The translations under genes and the position numbers were made by a program. 64,000 nt of DNA from an uncultured Luminiphilus sp. (GTDB lineage Bacteria > Pseudomonadota > Gammaproteobacteria > Pseudomonadales > Halieaceae), in assembly GCA_938084055.1 (NCBI GenBank), contig CALKDK010000010.1:62001-126000 (forward strand). Reading direction: 5' to 3'. The first letter of the stretch is position 1. Each line of letters starts with the position of its first letter. This document shows positions 52,299 to 61,441 of this stretch, piece by piece. The notes beneath the pieces were generated by a model that searched no databases, was not told the DNA's origin, and saw nothing but the letters and a program-made list of their open reading frames with translations.

Positions 52299-53078
52299 AT
52301 GGGAGAATACGAGGGCAAGGTGGTTGTCGTCACCGGGGGTGCAGGGCACATCGGTCGCGGTATCTGTGAGGCTTTTCTCGAGGCGGGTGCCCAGGTGATC
52401 GCATCCGGCCGTAAAGAACCTGCCCAGCCGATCTGTGGGGGAGGCCACGAGGCCCGCTTTTTCTCCGCCGATATTCGGGATCCGACCGCTTCCCAGGCGC
52501 TTGTGGACTTTACGCTGGATCACTACGGCAGATTGGATATCCTGGTCAACAATGCCGGTGGCAGTCCTCCTGTGGCATCTGCGACCGCCAGCCCGCGCCT
52601 GACGGAAAAAATTATCGCCCTGAACCTTGTTGCACCATTGGTCCTGGCGCAGCAGGCCCATTCGGCGCTGTCGGCGGGAGAGGCTCCGGGCTGCATAGTG
52701 AATATCGCCAGTGTGAGTGGCGCGCGCCCCTCACCCGGCACCACGGCGTACGGTGCCGCGAAAGCCGGTCTTCTGAGCAGCACGCGCTCCCTTGCAATGG
52801 AATGGGGTCCCACCGTTCGTGTCAATGCGATTGTCGTCGGTCTTGTCCACAATGATGCGGGCGTCGAGCACTACGGTGGCGATAAGGGCTTCCAGCGAGT
52901 CGCCGATATGCTGCCGCTCAGGCGGATGGCCTACCCAGTGGATGTGGCCAACGCCGTGTTGATGCTGTGTAGTGAAGAGAAGGCCGCCTATATCTCAGGA
53001 GCTGCCCTGGAGGTTGATGGGGGTGGTGAGGTGCCGGTTTTTCTTCATCTCGCTGCCGAAGCTTCAAGGCCTGACTGA
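52299..53078 (+). CDS. Short-chain dehydrogenase/reductase
   Basis: 259-residue SDR with cofactor motif GGAGHIG near 13-19, NNAGGSPP after strand four, IASVSG and YGAAK as active-site elements, and EVDGGGEVPVF near the end. Start ATG 52299 follows GGGGAAGG at a good distance; the frame is open to 52245 without support. Resembles hydroxysteroid- and hydroxyacyl-CoA-type SDRs; the substrate cannot be read. It converges on the small membrane-protein gene. Confidence 0.83.
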   Translation: MGEYEGKVVVVTGGAGHIGRGICEAFLEAGAQVIASGRKEPAQPICGGGHEARFFSADIRDPTASQALVDFTLDHYGRLDILVNNAGGSPPVASATASPRLTEKIIALNLVAPLVLAQQAHSALSAGEAPGCIVNIASVSGARPSPGTTAYGAAKAGLLSSTRSLAMEWGPTVRVNAIVVGLVHNDAGVEHYGGDKGFQRVADMLPLRRMAYPVDVANAVLMLCSEEKAAYISGAALEVDGGGEVPVFLHLAAEASRPD

Positions 53079-53175
53079 CCGGTCCATGGGGCTGTCTGGC
53101 CCTCTTGATTTCCGACTTCACGCCACGTTGACATGATGCCGGTCCGGGAGCTCCGGGCCTGGCCCCCTTCTTTGC

Positions 53176-53682
53176 TCATGACTGGGCGGCCACCAGATTG
53201 ATGATGATACGGGCCAGGGCAGCCGCAAAGAGCCCCGTCCAAATGGCCTTGAACAGGCTGTACTGGGCCGGTGTCATTACCGTGATGGATGCCAGCTGGA
53301 GCAACACAAGTGTCGAGATGGCACACAGTACGCCCAGTGCAGCGCCGAGGACAACGAACCGCCGATAATTGCCGGTTACCCCACGGAGCCACATCATGAT
53401 CCGCGATGGTGCTGGCAGCACGCCATTCTCCAGTGGCGTCGCGGCGAGTGCCCGGCGCTGGATAGGTACCAGGATCAGCGTTAGGATCACGGCCAGCAGC
53501 AAACCGGTGGCAAGCAGGTCAAGGCCGAATCCGTCGTCCAGTGCCCACAGGTTCAGGATCGTTTTCTGCCGCATCAACAGCCAGCAGATCCCGCCATTAA
53601 ACACTGCATTCGTGATGCCGTTGCTTAGATCGCTCAATCGAAGATGGCGCCGCCACCCTGCGTGATCCAGTGTGTTTTGCAC
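53176..53682 (-). CDS. Small multi-pass membrane protein, family not recognised
   Basis: 168 residues with about four likely membrane spans (near 22-38, 52-73, 108-130 and 143-163) separated by a basic loop (PIQRRALAATP). No motif or family was recognised. It lies between two SDR genes, convergent with one, and 94 bp from the 3' end of the upstream HsdA-like gene on the same strand. No function can be proposed beyond a membrane location. Confidence 0.6.
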   Translation of the reverse strand: MQNTLDHAGWRRHLRLSDLSNGITNAVFNGGICWLLMRQKTILNLWALDDGFGLDLLATGLLLAVILTLILVPIQRRALAATPLENGVLPAPSRIMMWLRGVTGNYRRFVVLGAALGVLCAISTLVLLQLASITVMTPAQYSLFKAIWTGLFAAALARIIINLVAAQS

Positions 53683-53776
53683 TATGTGTCCACGGGCGAT
53701 TGGCTTCCCGAGGCGAGCATCGGGGCGCCGTGGTTTATGGCTATTGCGCTCTTTTCAGTCCCCTGTGATCCCATGT

Positions 53777-54535
53777 TCAGAACAGGCCATCCTGACGCAT
53801 CAGGGCATCGTGGGCGCCATCACAAAATATGAGTGACCCCGCAATGAAACCCGCTTCCGGTGATAGGAGGAAGCGGATAAGGTGCGCCACATCGGCGGGT
53901 TGGCCGGGCCGTCCGATGGGAATGGACGCCACAAATTCCCTGATTGCGGCACCGTATTCAGCGCTGTCGGCAACGGCTTGGGTCATGGGCGTCTCTATGT
54001 AGCCGGGTGCGACCGCGTTAAATGCAATACCACGGCGTGCATAGTCGGGCGCCACCCGGCGCATCCACCTTGCAATGGCCTGTTTGCTGCCGGCGTAACA
54101 GTCATGGCCATGACTGTCCGCCGCCAATTCTTCTGCCCTTTGGGCTTCGTTATTGAGCAGGGCGTCAATAAGAGGCTCGTTATGGCACATTGGTGCAGAG
54201 TTGGAGCTGATGGCTACGACGCGGCCGCCGGGCACAACGGTATCTGCCAACCCCTCTATCACCCTCCGCGTGCCAAAATAATTGATCGCCAGTATCTTGG
54301 CCGGATCGGGGAAGTGAGACGCGACCCCCGCGCAGGTGATGAGACCATCGATGCGGGGGTGAGCCCGCCGCACTGCCTCGATGGTCCTGGCGCGGGCATC
54401 ATCATCACCCAGGTCCGCCACGAAATCCGCATCGTGGATGTCAATGGTTACGACGGCATCTCCCTGGCTGCAGAGTAGTGCCCGGGTGGAGGCACCGATA
54501 CCGGATGCACCACCGGTCATGATGTAGGTCGCCAT
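53777..54535 (-). CDS. hsdA: 3-alpha-hydroxysteroid dehydrogenase/carbonyl reductase (HsdA-like)
   Basis: 252-residue SDR that resembles Comamonas testosteroni HsdA along its length as I recall it. Shared features are the short GGASGIG start (8-14), a compact DADFVADL segment, NYFGTRRVIEGL in place of the usual NNAG region, an insertion (about 115-145) before the catalytic YAGSK (Tyr147, Lys151), and the DALMRQDGLF ending. It would interconvert 3-alpha-hydroxy and 3-keto steroids, the entry step for androsterone or bile acids. It is 25 nt downstream of another SDR gene and likely co-transcribed. Confidence 0.75.
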   Translation of the reverse strand: MATYIMTGGASGIGASTRALLCSQGDAVVTIDIHDADFVADLGDDDARARTIEAVRRAHPRIDGLITCAGVASHFPDPAKILAINYFGTRRVIEGLADTVVPGGRVVAISSNSAPMCHNEPLIDALLNNEAQRAEELAADSHGHDCYAGSKQAIARWMRRVAPDYARRGIAFNAVAPGYIETPMTQAVADSAEYGAAIREFVASIPIGRPGQPADVAHLIRFLLSPEAGFIAGSLIFCDGAHDALMRQDGLF

Positions 54536-54560
54536 GATTCTGGATCTCCGCTGCTGCTAA

Positions 54561-55358
54561 TTAGGGTAGACGGGACTGTATTGCTGTGCCGGGGAGTGCG
54601 GCCATGCCGCCATCCACCTCAAGAATTTTTCCTGACACAAAACCACTGGCAGGCGAGGCGAGGTACAGCGCCGCGAGGGCGATATCCTCGGGCTGGCCGA
54701 GGCGACCCTGGGGAATCCAGCGAACCGTCTCCTCAAGTCGCTGTGGGTTGTCCGTAATGAAGGCCGTTGCCGGGGTTTCGATCGCGCCGGGCGCTATACC
54801 GTTAACACGAATATGGGGTGACAGCTCGTAGGCGAGCACCCGGGTCATCTGATCGAGGCCGGCTTTGGCGGCCGCGTAGGCTGCCATCTGTTTATCCACC
54901 ATCCAGCTCATGGCCGATGAGATGTTGACAATGCTTGCCTCGGAAGCGGACTGCAACAGAGGTAGCGTGTGGTGTATCAGGCTGTAGGCTGCACTGAGAT
55001 TGACGTCCAGCGTATGCTCAAATCGACGCTTGTCCACGCTGGCCAGCGAGCCATAGCCTTTACCCGGCGCTCCGGCGTTGTTCACGAGGATATCGAGGGC
55101 CGGCAATGCCTCCTGTAACTCCGCTACCAGCGCTTCAACCTGGGCTTCATCGGTCAGGTCACAGGGGCAAACCCGGGCGTCGCGACCGAGCCGTCGCACG
55201 GCCACAGCGACCTGCTGTAAATCACTTTCTGTGCGCGCGAGGAGGATAATGTCAGCGCCCATTTCAGCAAATGCGGTGGCAATACGCGCTCCGATGCCTT
55301 TACCTGCACCGGTTATCAGGGCAGTTTTGCCACTGAGGCTGAAGGAATCTGTGAGCAT
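54561..55358 (-). CDS. Short-chain dehydrogenase/reductase (7-alpha-HSD/FabG-like)
   Basis: 265-residue SDR with cofactor motif GAGKGIG near 16-22, NNAGAPG, ISSAMSW plus YAAAK, and SGKILEVDGGM at the end. Start ATG 55358 fits the fold; an open frame to 55448 has no family features. It is upstream of and close to the HsdA-like gene, so both may be hydroxysteroid dehydrogenases of different position. A 7-alpha-HSD role is possible but not shown. Divergent from the SDR at 55502, with a 143 bp shared leader. Confidence 0.82.
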   Translation of the reverse strand: MLTDSFSLSGKTALITGAGKGIGARIATAFAEMGADIILLARTESDLQQVAVAVRRLGRDARVCPCDLTDEAQVEALVAELQEALPALDILVNNAGAPGKGYGSLASVDKRRFEHTLDVNLSAAYSLIHHTLPLLQSASEASIVNISSAMSWMVDKQMAAYAAAKAGLDQMTRVLAYELSPHIRVNGIAPGAIETPATAFITDNPQRLEETVRWIPQGRLGQPEDIALAALYLASPASGFVSGKILEVDGGMAALPGTAIQSRLP

Positions 55359-55501
55359 GGAGTCACTCTCTCGTTGTTGTGGGCGGTTTGTAGTCCATTT
55401 GGGCTTGTGATGCGCGGCTGCTCCACGATAGAACGAACAGGCCTGCAAGGGAAACGGGCAGTGGCACCTGGAGCTAGTCTGAATTGATGATGGATGGTGA
55501 T

Positions 55502-56260
55502 ATGGCAGAGTTGTCGGGGAAAGTGGCGCTGGTGACCGGCGCCGGTGTGGGGATCGGCAGGGCGATCGCCCAGGTCCTGGCCCGTGAAGGTGCCCGGGTG
55601 CTGGTGGTGGACTTTAACGAGGATACGGCACGTGAGACAGCTGCTGGCATCCGTGCTGCCGGCGGCGAGGCCGTCCCCCATGTGGCAGATGTCAGCGATG
55701 AGTCCTGTGTGCAGGCTATGGTGCGCGCAGCGGTGGATACCTTCGGTGGCTTGCATGTGGCCTGCAACAGTGCAGCGGTCAGTCGGGGTTCAGGTCCCAT
55801 TCATGGCTTCACCCGAGAGGTATTCGACCATACCCTGACGATGTGCCTGACCAACACGTTTCTCTGTATGAAGCATGAAATTGCTCATATGCTTGAGGCC
55901 GGCGGAGGCAGCATCGTCAATATCTCTTCCAATGCGTCACTTCGTGGCCAGCCCTACAACACGGCTTATGCTGCAGCCAAAAGCGGGGTGAATCTTTTGA
56001 CCAAAAGTAGTGCCTCGGAATACGGACACAAGGGTATCCGCATCAACGCAGTATCACCGGGCGTCATCCGGACTCCGGGCGTGGAGCGGTATTTCGAGGA
56101 GCAGCCGAAGATAGCCGAGGGCCTCAAACAAGCTGCGGCGATGCGCCGTCTGGGCGAGCCCCGGGAGATTGCAGAAGTGGTCTGTTTTCTGGCTTCTGAC
56201 CGGGCTTCCTACATTACCGGGCAGTTGTTGAGTGTGGATGGTGGCGCGGCTGTAAAGTAG
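55502..56260 (+). CDS. Short-chain dehydrogenase/reductase
   Basis: 252 residues from the ATG at 55502 (two earlier ATGs at 55484 and 55487 are in frame). Cofactor motif GAGVGIG near 13-19, NSAAVSRG, ISSNAS and YAAAK catalytic elements, and a YITGQLLSVDGGAAVK ending. A common NAD-type SDR close to cyclohexanol/hydroxysteroid dehydrogenases. It converges on the next SDR with only 3 nt between stops. Single-gene transcript; substrate unknown. Confidence 0.82.
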   Translation: MAELSGKVALVTGAGVGIGRAIAQVLAREGARVLVVDFNEDTARETAAGIRAAGGEAVPHVADVSDESCVQAMVRAAVDTFGGLHVACNSAAVSRGSGPIHGFTREVFDHTLTMCLTNTFLCMKHEIAHMLEAGGGSIVNISSNASLRGQPYNTAYAAAKSGVNLLTKSSASEYGHKGIRINAVSPGVIRTPGVERYFEEQPKIAEGLKQAAAMRRLGEPREIAEVVCFLASDRASYITGQLLSVDGGAAVK

Positions 56261-56263
56261 CGC

Positions 56264-57034
56264 TCAGCCGAGATTGACCTGACCACCGTCAAGAGCGATG
56301 GATTGGCCATTCACATAGCGACATTGGGGACCACACAGTGCGGCGACAAACTCGCCAATGTCCATCTCGCAATCGCCAATCCGTTGTTGTGGCACGGTCT
56401 TCAGGAAGGCCTCGGCCTCCTCTGGACGATACGTCGCCCAGGCTGCCAGGGCGGGTGATTGGGCAAGGGGCAAAATGGCATTGGTGCGGATACCCAGCCC
56501 CCCCCATTCGTTGGCAGCGGCCCGGGTGAGGGCCCGGATCGCCTCCTTTTCCGCGGCGTAGACACCATACTGACTGCTGTCCCAGCGCATCGCTGCGGAA
56601 GATGCCAGGTTGATGATGTTGCCACCCCCGGCGGCGAGCAAATGGGGTTGTACCAGCTGCATCAGTCGTAACGTCGCCACCGGCCCGACGCGCAAACCGG
56701 TTTCGAAGGCTTCAATCGAGGCTTCAATAAGTGAGCTGATCTGTGCTGAGACCGCGTTGTTGACAAGAATGTCCAGTCGATCGAATGCGCCCGTCGCCTC
56801 GGCTACCAGTGTCTCAAGTGACCCAATATTACCAATGTCATACTCCAGGGCTACACCATCGCCGCCGAAGCGTTCGCGGATGGTTGACAGGGTTCCTTCA
56901 CACTTAGCCAGCGTCCTTCCCACGGCAATAATTCGCGCACCGCGTTTGGCCAGGGCAAAGGCAATACCCTGACCAACTCCCTGGCCAGCCCCCGTAATCA
57001 ATGCGACCTGGTCTGCTAATGTCTTATCCATCAT
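56264..57034 (-). CDS. Short-chain dehydrogenase/reductase
   Basis: 256-residue SDR with cofactor motif GAGQGVG near 15-21, NNAVSAQ, LASSAA and YAAEK (catalytic Tyr and Lys kept, with Glu in place of the more usual Ser/Ala). It lies 6 nt downstream of the EthD-like gene and forms a leftward acyl-CoA ligase-EthD-SDR unit. It may work on a CoA ester or on the same ring intermediate as the neighbours. Substrate not determined. Confidence 0.82.
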   Translation of the reverse strand: MMDKTLADQVALITGAGQGVGQGIAFALAKRGARIIAVGRTLAKCEGTLSTIRERFGGDGVALEYDIGNIGSLETLVAEATGAFDRLDILVNNAVSAQISSLIEASIEAFETGLRVGPVATLRLMQLVQPHLLAAGGGNIINLASSAAMRWDSSQYGVYAAEKEAIRALTRAAANEWGGLGIRTNAILPLAQSPALAAWATYRPEEAEAFLKTVPQQRIGDCEMDIGEFVAALCGPQCRYVNGQSIALDGGQVNLG

Positions 57035-57040
57035 TTATCC

Positions 57041-57706
57041 TCAAAGAATGCGGGTGTCCGTCAGGTGTATGACCTCAGTGCGCTCCAGGTCCAGGAAGCG
57101 TTCGCTGCTGGCGGTTAGGCGCTCAACATGTCCCCACATCAGCGTTTCGTCGTGGCCATCGGCAAAAAAAGCGGTCATTGACTGGCTGGCCTCCGGGGGG
57201 AAATACTCTTCCACGATGCCGTCGAAGTCCGGTCCGCCGCCGCTGAGGACCCAGTTCTGGAAGTACCCCAGGGTGTTCTGTGTGGTGACGGCAACCTCGG
57301 TATGGTCATCGAACCAGTAGCGCCTGAGCTGACGATCATCAATGCCCCGTCGGCGATGGAAACAGCAGAGCTGGAGAGTTCCCGAAAAGGTCTCGCCCAC
57401 AGCCATCTCAAGTTCTATTGGTGCGCGTGTCTGGCAGTGGTAGGCGAAGCCCCCAAGGGACCGGGACAGGGTCTGGCGGTCAGGAATGGACGCTTGAGGG
57501 TCTGTAAAATCCAGGGCGAGGCGTCCCGTTGGCAGGCATTGCAGTGGATCACGGCGCCACATGTCAGCCCGTCGGCTCGCTTCATCCGTTCGCGCCAGCA
57601 GGGCAGCGGCCACGCCGGGGAGATCGCTGACCGCTGCCGACACCGCGTCGATACCGGGAACGGCATTGAAGTAAAGGATGATCAGTCGCTCTCGAGCGTC
57701 ACTCAT
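57041..57706 (-). CDS. EthD/dimeric alpha-beta barrel domain protein
   Basis: 221-residue protein whose layout (two similar halves, each opening with a strand such as LIILYFNAVPGI, and YWFDDHTEVAVTT around 130-142) fits EthD-like ferredoxin-fold proteins. These small proteins are common in P450 and steroid gene clusters without a clear reaction. It overlaps the ligase stop by 4 nt (ATGA) and is followed after 6 nt by an SDR. The assignment is by pattern only. Confidence 0.6.
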   Translation of the reverse strand: MSDARERLIILYFNAVPGIDAVSAAVSDLPGVAAALLARTDEASRRADMWRRDPLQCLPTGRLALDFTDPQASIPDRQTLSRSLGGFAYHCQTRAPIELEMAVGETFSGTLQLCCFHRRRGIDDRQLRRYWFDDHTEVAVTTQNTLGYFQNWVLSGGGPDFDGIVEEYFPPEASQSMTAFFADGHDETLMWGHVERLTASSERFLDLERTEVIHLTDTRIL

Positions 57707-59388
57707 GTGGGGAAATGGCGCGCGCGAATTTCGGCTTTGAGCAATTTGCGCAGCGCGTTGCGGGGTAGTTGGTCTTCGGTGAAGGCCAACCGGGCTGGCA
57801 CCTTGAAGGCCGCCAGGTGTTGCTGACAGTGCGCGATAATGGCTGTGGCGTCACCTTCGTTTGCTCGCGTCATGCGCACTACTGCGGCCACTTCTTCGCC
57901 CCATGTAGCGTGGGGTATTCCAACAACGGCCGCTTCCAGGCAGTTCGGGAGAGACGTCAGGCAAGCCTCGATTTCGCTGGGGTAAATGTTTTCGCCGCCG
58001 CGAATAATCATATCCTTGACCCGACCACAAATGTACAGCAGTCCCTCGTCATCAATGTAGCCGATGTCACCGGTGGCGAACCAGCCACCCGGAAAGTCCG
58101 TCTCGTGGTCTGCGCCGGTGTGGTAGCTCTGAATCGCAGCACTTGAGCGAACGTAGATTTCACCGCTGCTCCCTGAAGGTAGCGGTTCGCCGTCTTCGTT
58201 ACGGAAGCTGAATTCCATAATGGGCGAGGGAAAGCCAGCGGCGCCCGGGCGATGCCGGTAAAAATGGCCGGTGAATGCAGCCCCCGTGCCAAGGGTCTCC
58301 GTCATTCCCCAGCCTCCGCCAGAGAAGGCGTCACCGGCCCGCTCGCGATACAGCAACGACAGCGCTTCGGGCGTTGCAGCCCCACCGGAACTGACGTTGG
58401 TCAGGTATTGGGCATCCTCAGGTTTGAAGTCGGGGTTAGACAGCACGTCCATCATCATAATCGGTGCGCCCATGAGCACTGTGATCTGTTCTTCGCGAAT
58501 CAGCCGCAGGGCTTCACGGGCATCCCATTTATACATGAGGTAGAGGCTGCGGCCGTGATGCATGTTGACAATAAATTGTGAGAAGAGACCGCTGATGTGG
58601 AACAGCGGTACGGCCAGCAGCGTTTTTGCTGCCACCGGTGAGGCCAGCTGCTGGTTCATGGCTTCCTGATTGGTCATATAGGTTGCTGCGCCCACGAACT
58701 CCAGATTCATGAGGGATTGGCAGCAGTTGAAATGCGAGACCAGGACGCCTTTTGGCCGACCTGAAGTCCCCGACGTAAACATCAGTATGGCGGGATCATC
58801 CGGTCCTATCGTTACCCCGGAGTAATCTGCTGCCCAGTCTCCGCCAATAACGTCGGCGAAATCTGCATCCCCGTGACCCGGGGCTTCACCGTCAACGATC
58901 AGTGCTGGAATCCGGGGTTGGGTTTCCCGAGCGAACCCCAGGCGCGGCCCGTCACAGATCAGGAACTGGGCGTCACTGTCCGCCAGCCCCTGGCCCAACT
59001 CATTGCCGCGACCCCAACTGTTGAGCAGCACGGCGGTACCGCCAATATTGATGATGGCTACAAATGCGATCAGCCACTCGGGTCTGTTGCGCATGGCGAT
59101 TGCGACCGGTGTGCCCTGTGTCAACCCGGCCTCCGCAACCAGCCAGTTGCCAAGCCGATCAACCGCAAGGTAAAACTCATCGAAAGACCAGCGTTCGTCC
59201 AGATACTGCATCAGCAGGGCATCACCGTGCCTGCGACCGGCGTTAAGGTAGTCATTGAGTCGGTTGTGGGCATTCTTGAATGCCCTGACGGCTACGCCGT
59301 CCTGGTTGTGCGCAATGATCTCGAAGGGCGCCCCCGGACCTGTCAGTTGTGCGGCCGCATCATGGTAGGGCTGGGTAAATCGGCTCAT
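57703..59388 (-). CDS. AMP-forming acyl-CoA synthetase (FadD-like)
   Basis: 561-residue ANL-superfamily ligase. The phosphate loop FTSGTSGRPKG lies near 210-220, GWGMTETLG near 355, GRVKDMIIRGGENIYPSEIE near 470, and a C-terminal PRNALRKLLK lysine near 552. It makes a CoA ester from a carboxylate. A steroid side-chain acid or a ring-derived propanoate (HIP) is plausible because IpdC and EchA20 genes lie directly divergent. First gene of the leftward ligase-EthD-SDR unit; paralogue of the ligase at 23082. Confidence 0.87.
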   Translation of the reverse strand: MSRFTQPYHDAAAQLTGPGAPFEIIAHNQDGVAVRAFKNAHNRLNDYLNAGRRHGDALLMQYLDERWSFDEFYLAVDRLGNWLVAEAGLTQGTPVAIAMRNRPEWLIAFVAIINIGGTAVLLNSWGRGNELGQGLADSDAQFLICDGPRLGFARETQPRIPALIVDGEAPGHGDADFADVIGGDWAADYSGVTIGPDDPAILMFTSGTSGRPKGVLVSHFNCCQSLMNLEFVGAATYMTNQEAMNQQLASPVAAKTLLAVPLFHISGLFSQFIVNMHHGRSLYLMYKWDAREALRLIREEQITVLMGAPIMMMDVLSNPDFKPEDAQYLTNVSSGGAATPEALSLLYRERAGDAFSGGGWGMTETLGTGAAFTGHFYRHRPGAAGFPSPIMEFSFRNEDGEPLPSGSSGEIYVRSSAAIQSYHTGADHETDFPGGWFATGDIGYIDDEGLLYICGRVKDMIIRGGENIYPSEIEACLTSLPNCLEAAVVGIPHATWGEEVAAVVRMTRANEGDATAIIAHCQQHLAAFKVPARLAFTEDQLPRNALRKLLKAEIRARHFPT

Positions 59389-59561
59389 TCTGCGAGGCCC
59401 CGTGTGGAGGATCAGGACGGTATTGTGTCTATGTTGGTGTTTCTGGTGAAGGTCGTCATGGTCCCTTCAGCCTATCGAGCCGGCAATGTGTCCGTTGACC
59501 TGACTTTCGGGTCGCCAGTAAGGTGCAGCTATTGCCCTAGATAAGTAGCCCAATCGTCGCC

Positions 59562-60650
59562 ATGCTAACTCCGCTGACAGAACTACTGGGTTGTCGTTAC
59601 CCCGTCATCCAGACAGCCATGGGCTGGGTCGCAGATCCTGCGCTGGTCGCTGCGACAGGAAATGCGGGCGGTTTCGGTTTTCTCGCCGGGGCAGTTATGA
59701 CCCTGGACGAGATTGAGAAAGGCATTCTAGACATTAAATCCCGGACCGATGCACCCTTTGGCGTTAACTTCCACATGTATGTGCCCTATGCGGAAGCGAT
59801 CGTCGATCTCTGTATTGAACATCAGGTTCGCGCGGTAAGTTACAGCCGGTCGCCCTCGGCGCCAAGTATTGCAAAACTTAAGGCGGCCGGTATCGTCTGC
59901 ATCCCGACGGTGGGTGCTTGCAAACACGCGGTCAGGGCCGTAGAGCTCGGCGCCGACGCACTGGTGGTCCAGGGCGGTGAAGGGGGAGGGCACACAGGGT
60001 CGGTCGCAACCAGCATCTTGCTGGCCCAGGTCTGTGAGGCCGTGTCTGTGCCCGTTGCCGCTGCAGGCGGCTTCCGCAACGGGTCGGGGCTGATAGCTGC
60101 TCTGGCCATGGGTGCCCATGGGATCGCGATGGGAACCCGGTTTTTGCTGACCGAGGAATCTCCGGTGCCAAGAGCCACCAAGTTGGTCTATCTGCAAACG
60201 CCCCCGGAGCAAATCGTGGTCAGCAATCGTCTTGATGGTCTGCCCCAGCGCATGATTGCAAATGGGTATTTGGCGCGCCTCATCAACGCCAGCCAGGTCG
60301 GCTTGCTGATGCGTGCGCTGCGTAACGGACTCGCCTTCACACGCATGACCGGTACGTCAATGTGGGCGATGCTCCGGTCGGCCTGGCGAATGCGCCGCAG
60401 TGGCGACTTGTCACTGGGACAGACCCTCATGGCTGCCAATGCGCCGATGATGATCCAGGAGGCGATGGTGCACGGGCACCCTGAAGATGGAATCCTGCCC
60501 TCCGGCCAGGTGGCGGGCTTGATTGATGACCTGCCCACGGTTGAGGTTCTGGTCAGTGGCATCATGAAGGAAGCGGAGGCGACACTGGAACGGTTGGGTC
60601 AGCACCGGAAGCCGAGCACGATTGGAGGTACACCACATGACAGCCTTTAA
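59562..60650 (+). CDS. ipdC: IpdC-like NMO-fold reductase of steroid C/D-ring degradation
   Basis: 362-residue flavin TIM-barrel of the nitronate-monooxygenase type. Along its length it resembles Mycobacterium tuberculosis IpdC (Rv3553) as I remember it: TPLTELLG start, QTAMGWVADP, VVQGGEGGGHTG in the middle, GTRFLLTEESPVP, SNRLDGLPQRM, TLMAANAPMM and SGQVAGLIDDLP. IpdC is needed for turnover of 5-hydroxy-HIP-CoA during breakdown of rings C and D. It overlaps the EchA20 gene by 14 nt; in mycobacteria the two also lie close together. A generic nitronate monooxygenase is the less likely reading. Confidence 0.85.
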   Translation: MLTPLTELLGCRYPVIQTAMGWVADPALVAATGNAGGFGFLAGAVMTLDEIEKGILDIKSRTDAPFGVNFHMYVPYAEAIVDLCIEHQVRAVSYSRSPSAPSIAKLKAAGIVCIPTVGACKHAVRAVELGADALVVQGGEGGGHTGSVATSILLAQVCEAVSVPVAAAGGFRNGSGLIAALAMGAHGIAMGTRFLLTEESPVPRATKLVYLQTPPEQIVVSNRLDGLPQRMIANGYLARLINASQVGLLMRALRNGLAFTRMTGTSMWAMLRSAWRMRRSGDLSLGQTLMAANAPMMIQEAMVHGHPEDGILPSGQVAGLIDDLPTVEVLVSGIMKEAEATLERLGQHRKPSTIGGTPHDSL

Positions 60651-61398
60651 CAGCCGTGTCGCCGCCGGTATCGGCCACATCGTTTTCAACAAGCCTCCCG
60701 TCAACGCGTTCGACAGCCATGAGTGGGCGGCGATTGCCGCTGAAATCCGTGCCTTGGGCCGCCGCAGTGACGTGCATGTGCTGGTCATCAGCGCAGAGGG
60801 GCGGGGTTTTTGTGCCGGGGTCGATATCAAGGAGTTGGGCGCGCATCCGGAACGGATCGTGCCTGTTAACAAGGGTAACTACGATACCTTTGAGGCCATT
60901 CACCGCAATCCCAAGCCGGTTATCGTCGCCCTCCACGGGTTTGTTCTTGGTGGCGGGATCGGTATCGCCGGGGCGGCCGATATTATTGTGGCATCGGATT
61001 GTGCTGCTTTCGGTGTGCCGGAGGTGGATCGAGGAGCGATGGGCGGTGGGGCACATTTACAACGCATGTTTCCCGTCCAGAAGGTTCGGTACATGTACTT
61101 CACCGGTGAGTTCATTGATGCCCGCGAGGCGTGGCGCCTCGGTGCGGTGGAAAAAGTGGTACCACGGGACGAGTTGTTGACAGAGGCAATGGTCATAGCC
61201 GGCAAGATAGCCGCCAAGAGCACCATGATGGTGCAGCTTGCCAAAGAGTCGCTCAATGGCATTGAGGATGGCGATCTGGAAGCTAAATACCGGAGTGAAC
61301 AGGGTATGACGTTGGAGGCCTACACCTACAAGGACTCCCAGGAAGCGCGGGATGCTTTCAACGAGAAGCGGGGCGCCAGCTTCGGAGAGGAATCGTGA
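60637..61398 (+). CDS. echA20: EchA20-like crotonase, steroid ring D/C hydrolase
   Basis: 253-residue crotonase-fold enzyme. EGRGFCAGVDIKE is at 54-66, the oxyanion GGGIG at 105-109 and PEVDRGAMGGG follows. This block order, and a C-terminal RSEQGMTLE, resemble mycobacterial EchA20, which hydrolytically opens the last ring of HIEC-CoA. GGAGG 8 nt upstream selects the ATG at 60637. It overlaps IpdC and is followed by the delta-isomerase gene after 43 nt, forming a rightward operon. Confidence 0.83.
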   Translation: MTAFNSRVAAGIGHIVFNKPPVNAFDSHEWAAIAAEIRALGRRSDVHVLVISAEGRGFCAGVDIKELGAHPERIVPVNKGNYDTFEAIHRNPKPVIVALHGFVLGGGIGIAGAADIIVASDCAAFGVPEVDRGAMGGGAHLQRMFPVQKVRYMYFTGEFIDAREAWRLGAVEKVVPRDELLTEAMVIAGKIAAKSTMMVQLAKESLNGIEDGDLEAKYRSEQGMTLEAYTYKDSQEARDAFNEKRGASFGEES

Positions 61399-61441
61399 CG
61401 CCGAGGGCGTTTTATGCCCAACAAAGGGAGAGGTCAATACA

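Noticed and set aside
59495-59523. TTGACC plus GTAAGG as an ipdC promoter
   Set aside because: The -10 match is poor and nothing else supports it.
59562-60650. Annotation as plain nitronate monooxygenase
   Set aside because: Full-length resemblance to IpdC and overlap with the EchA20 gene fit steroid degradation better.
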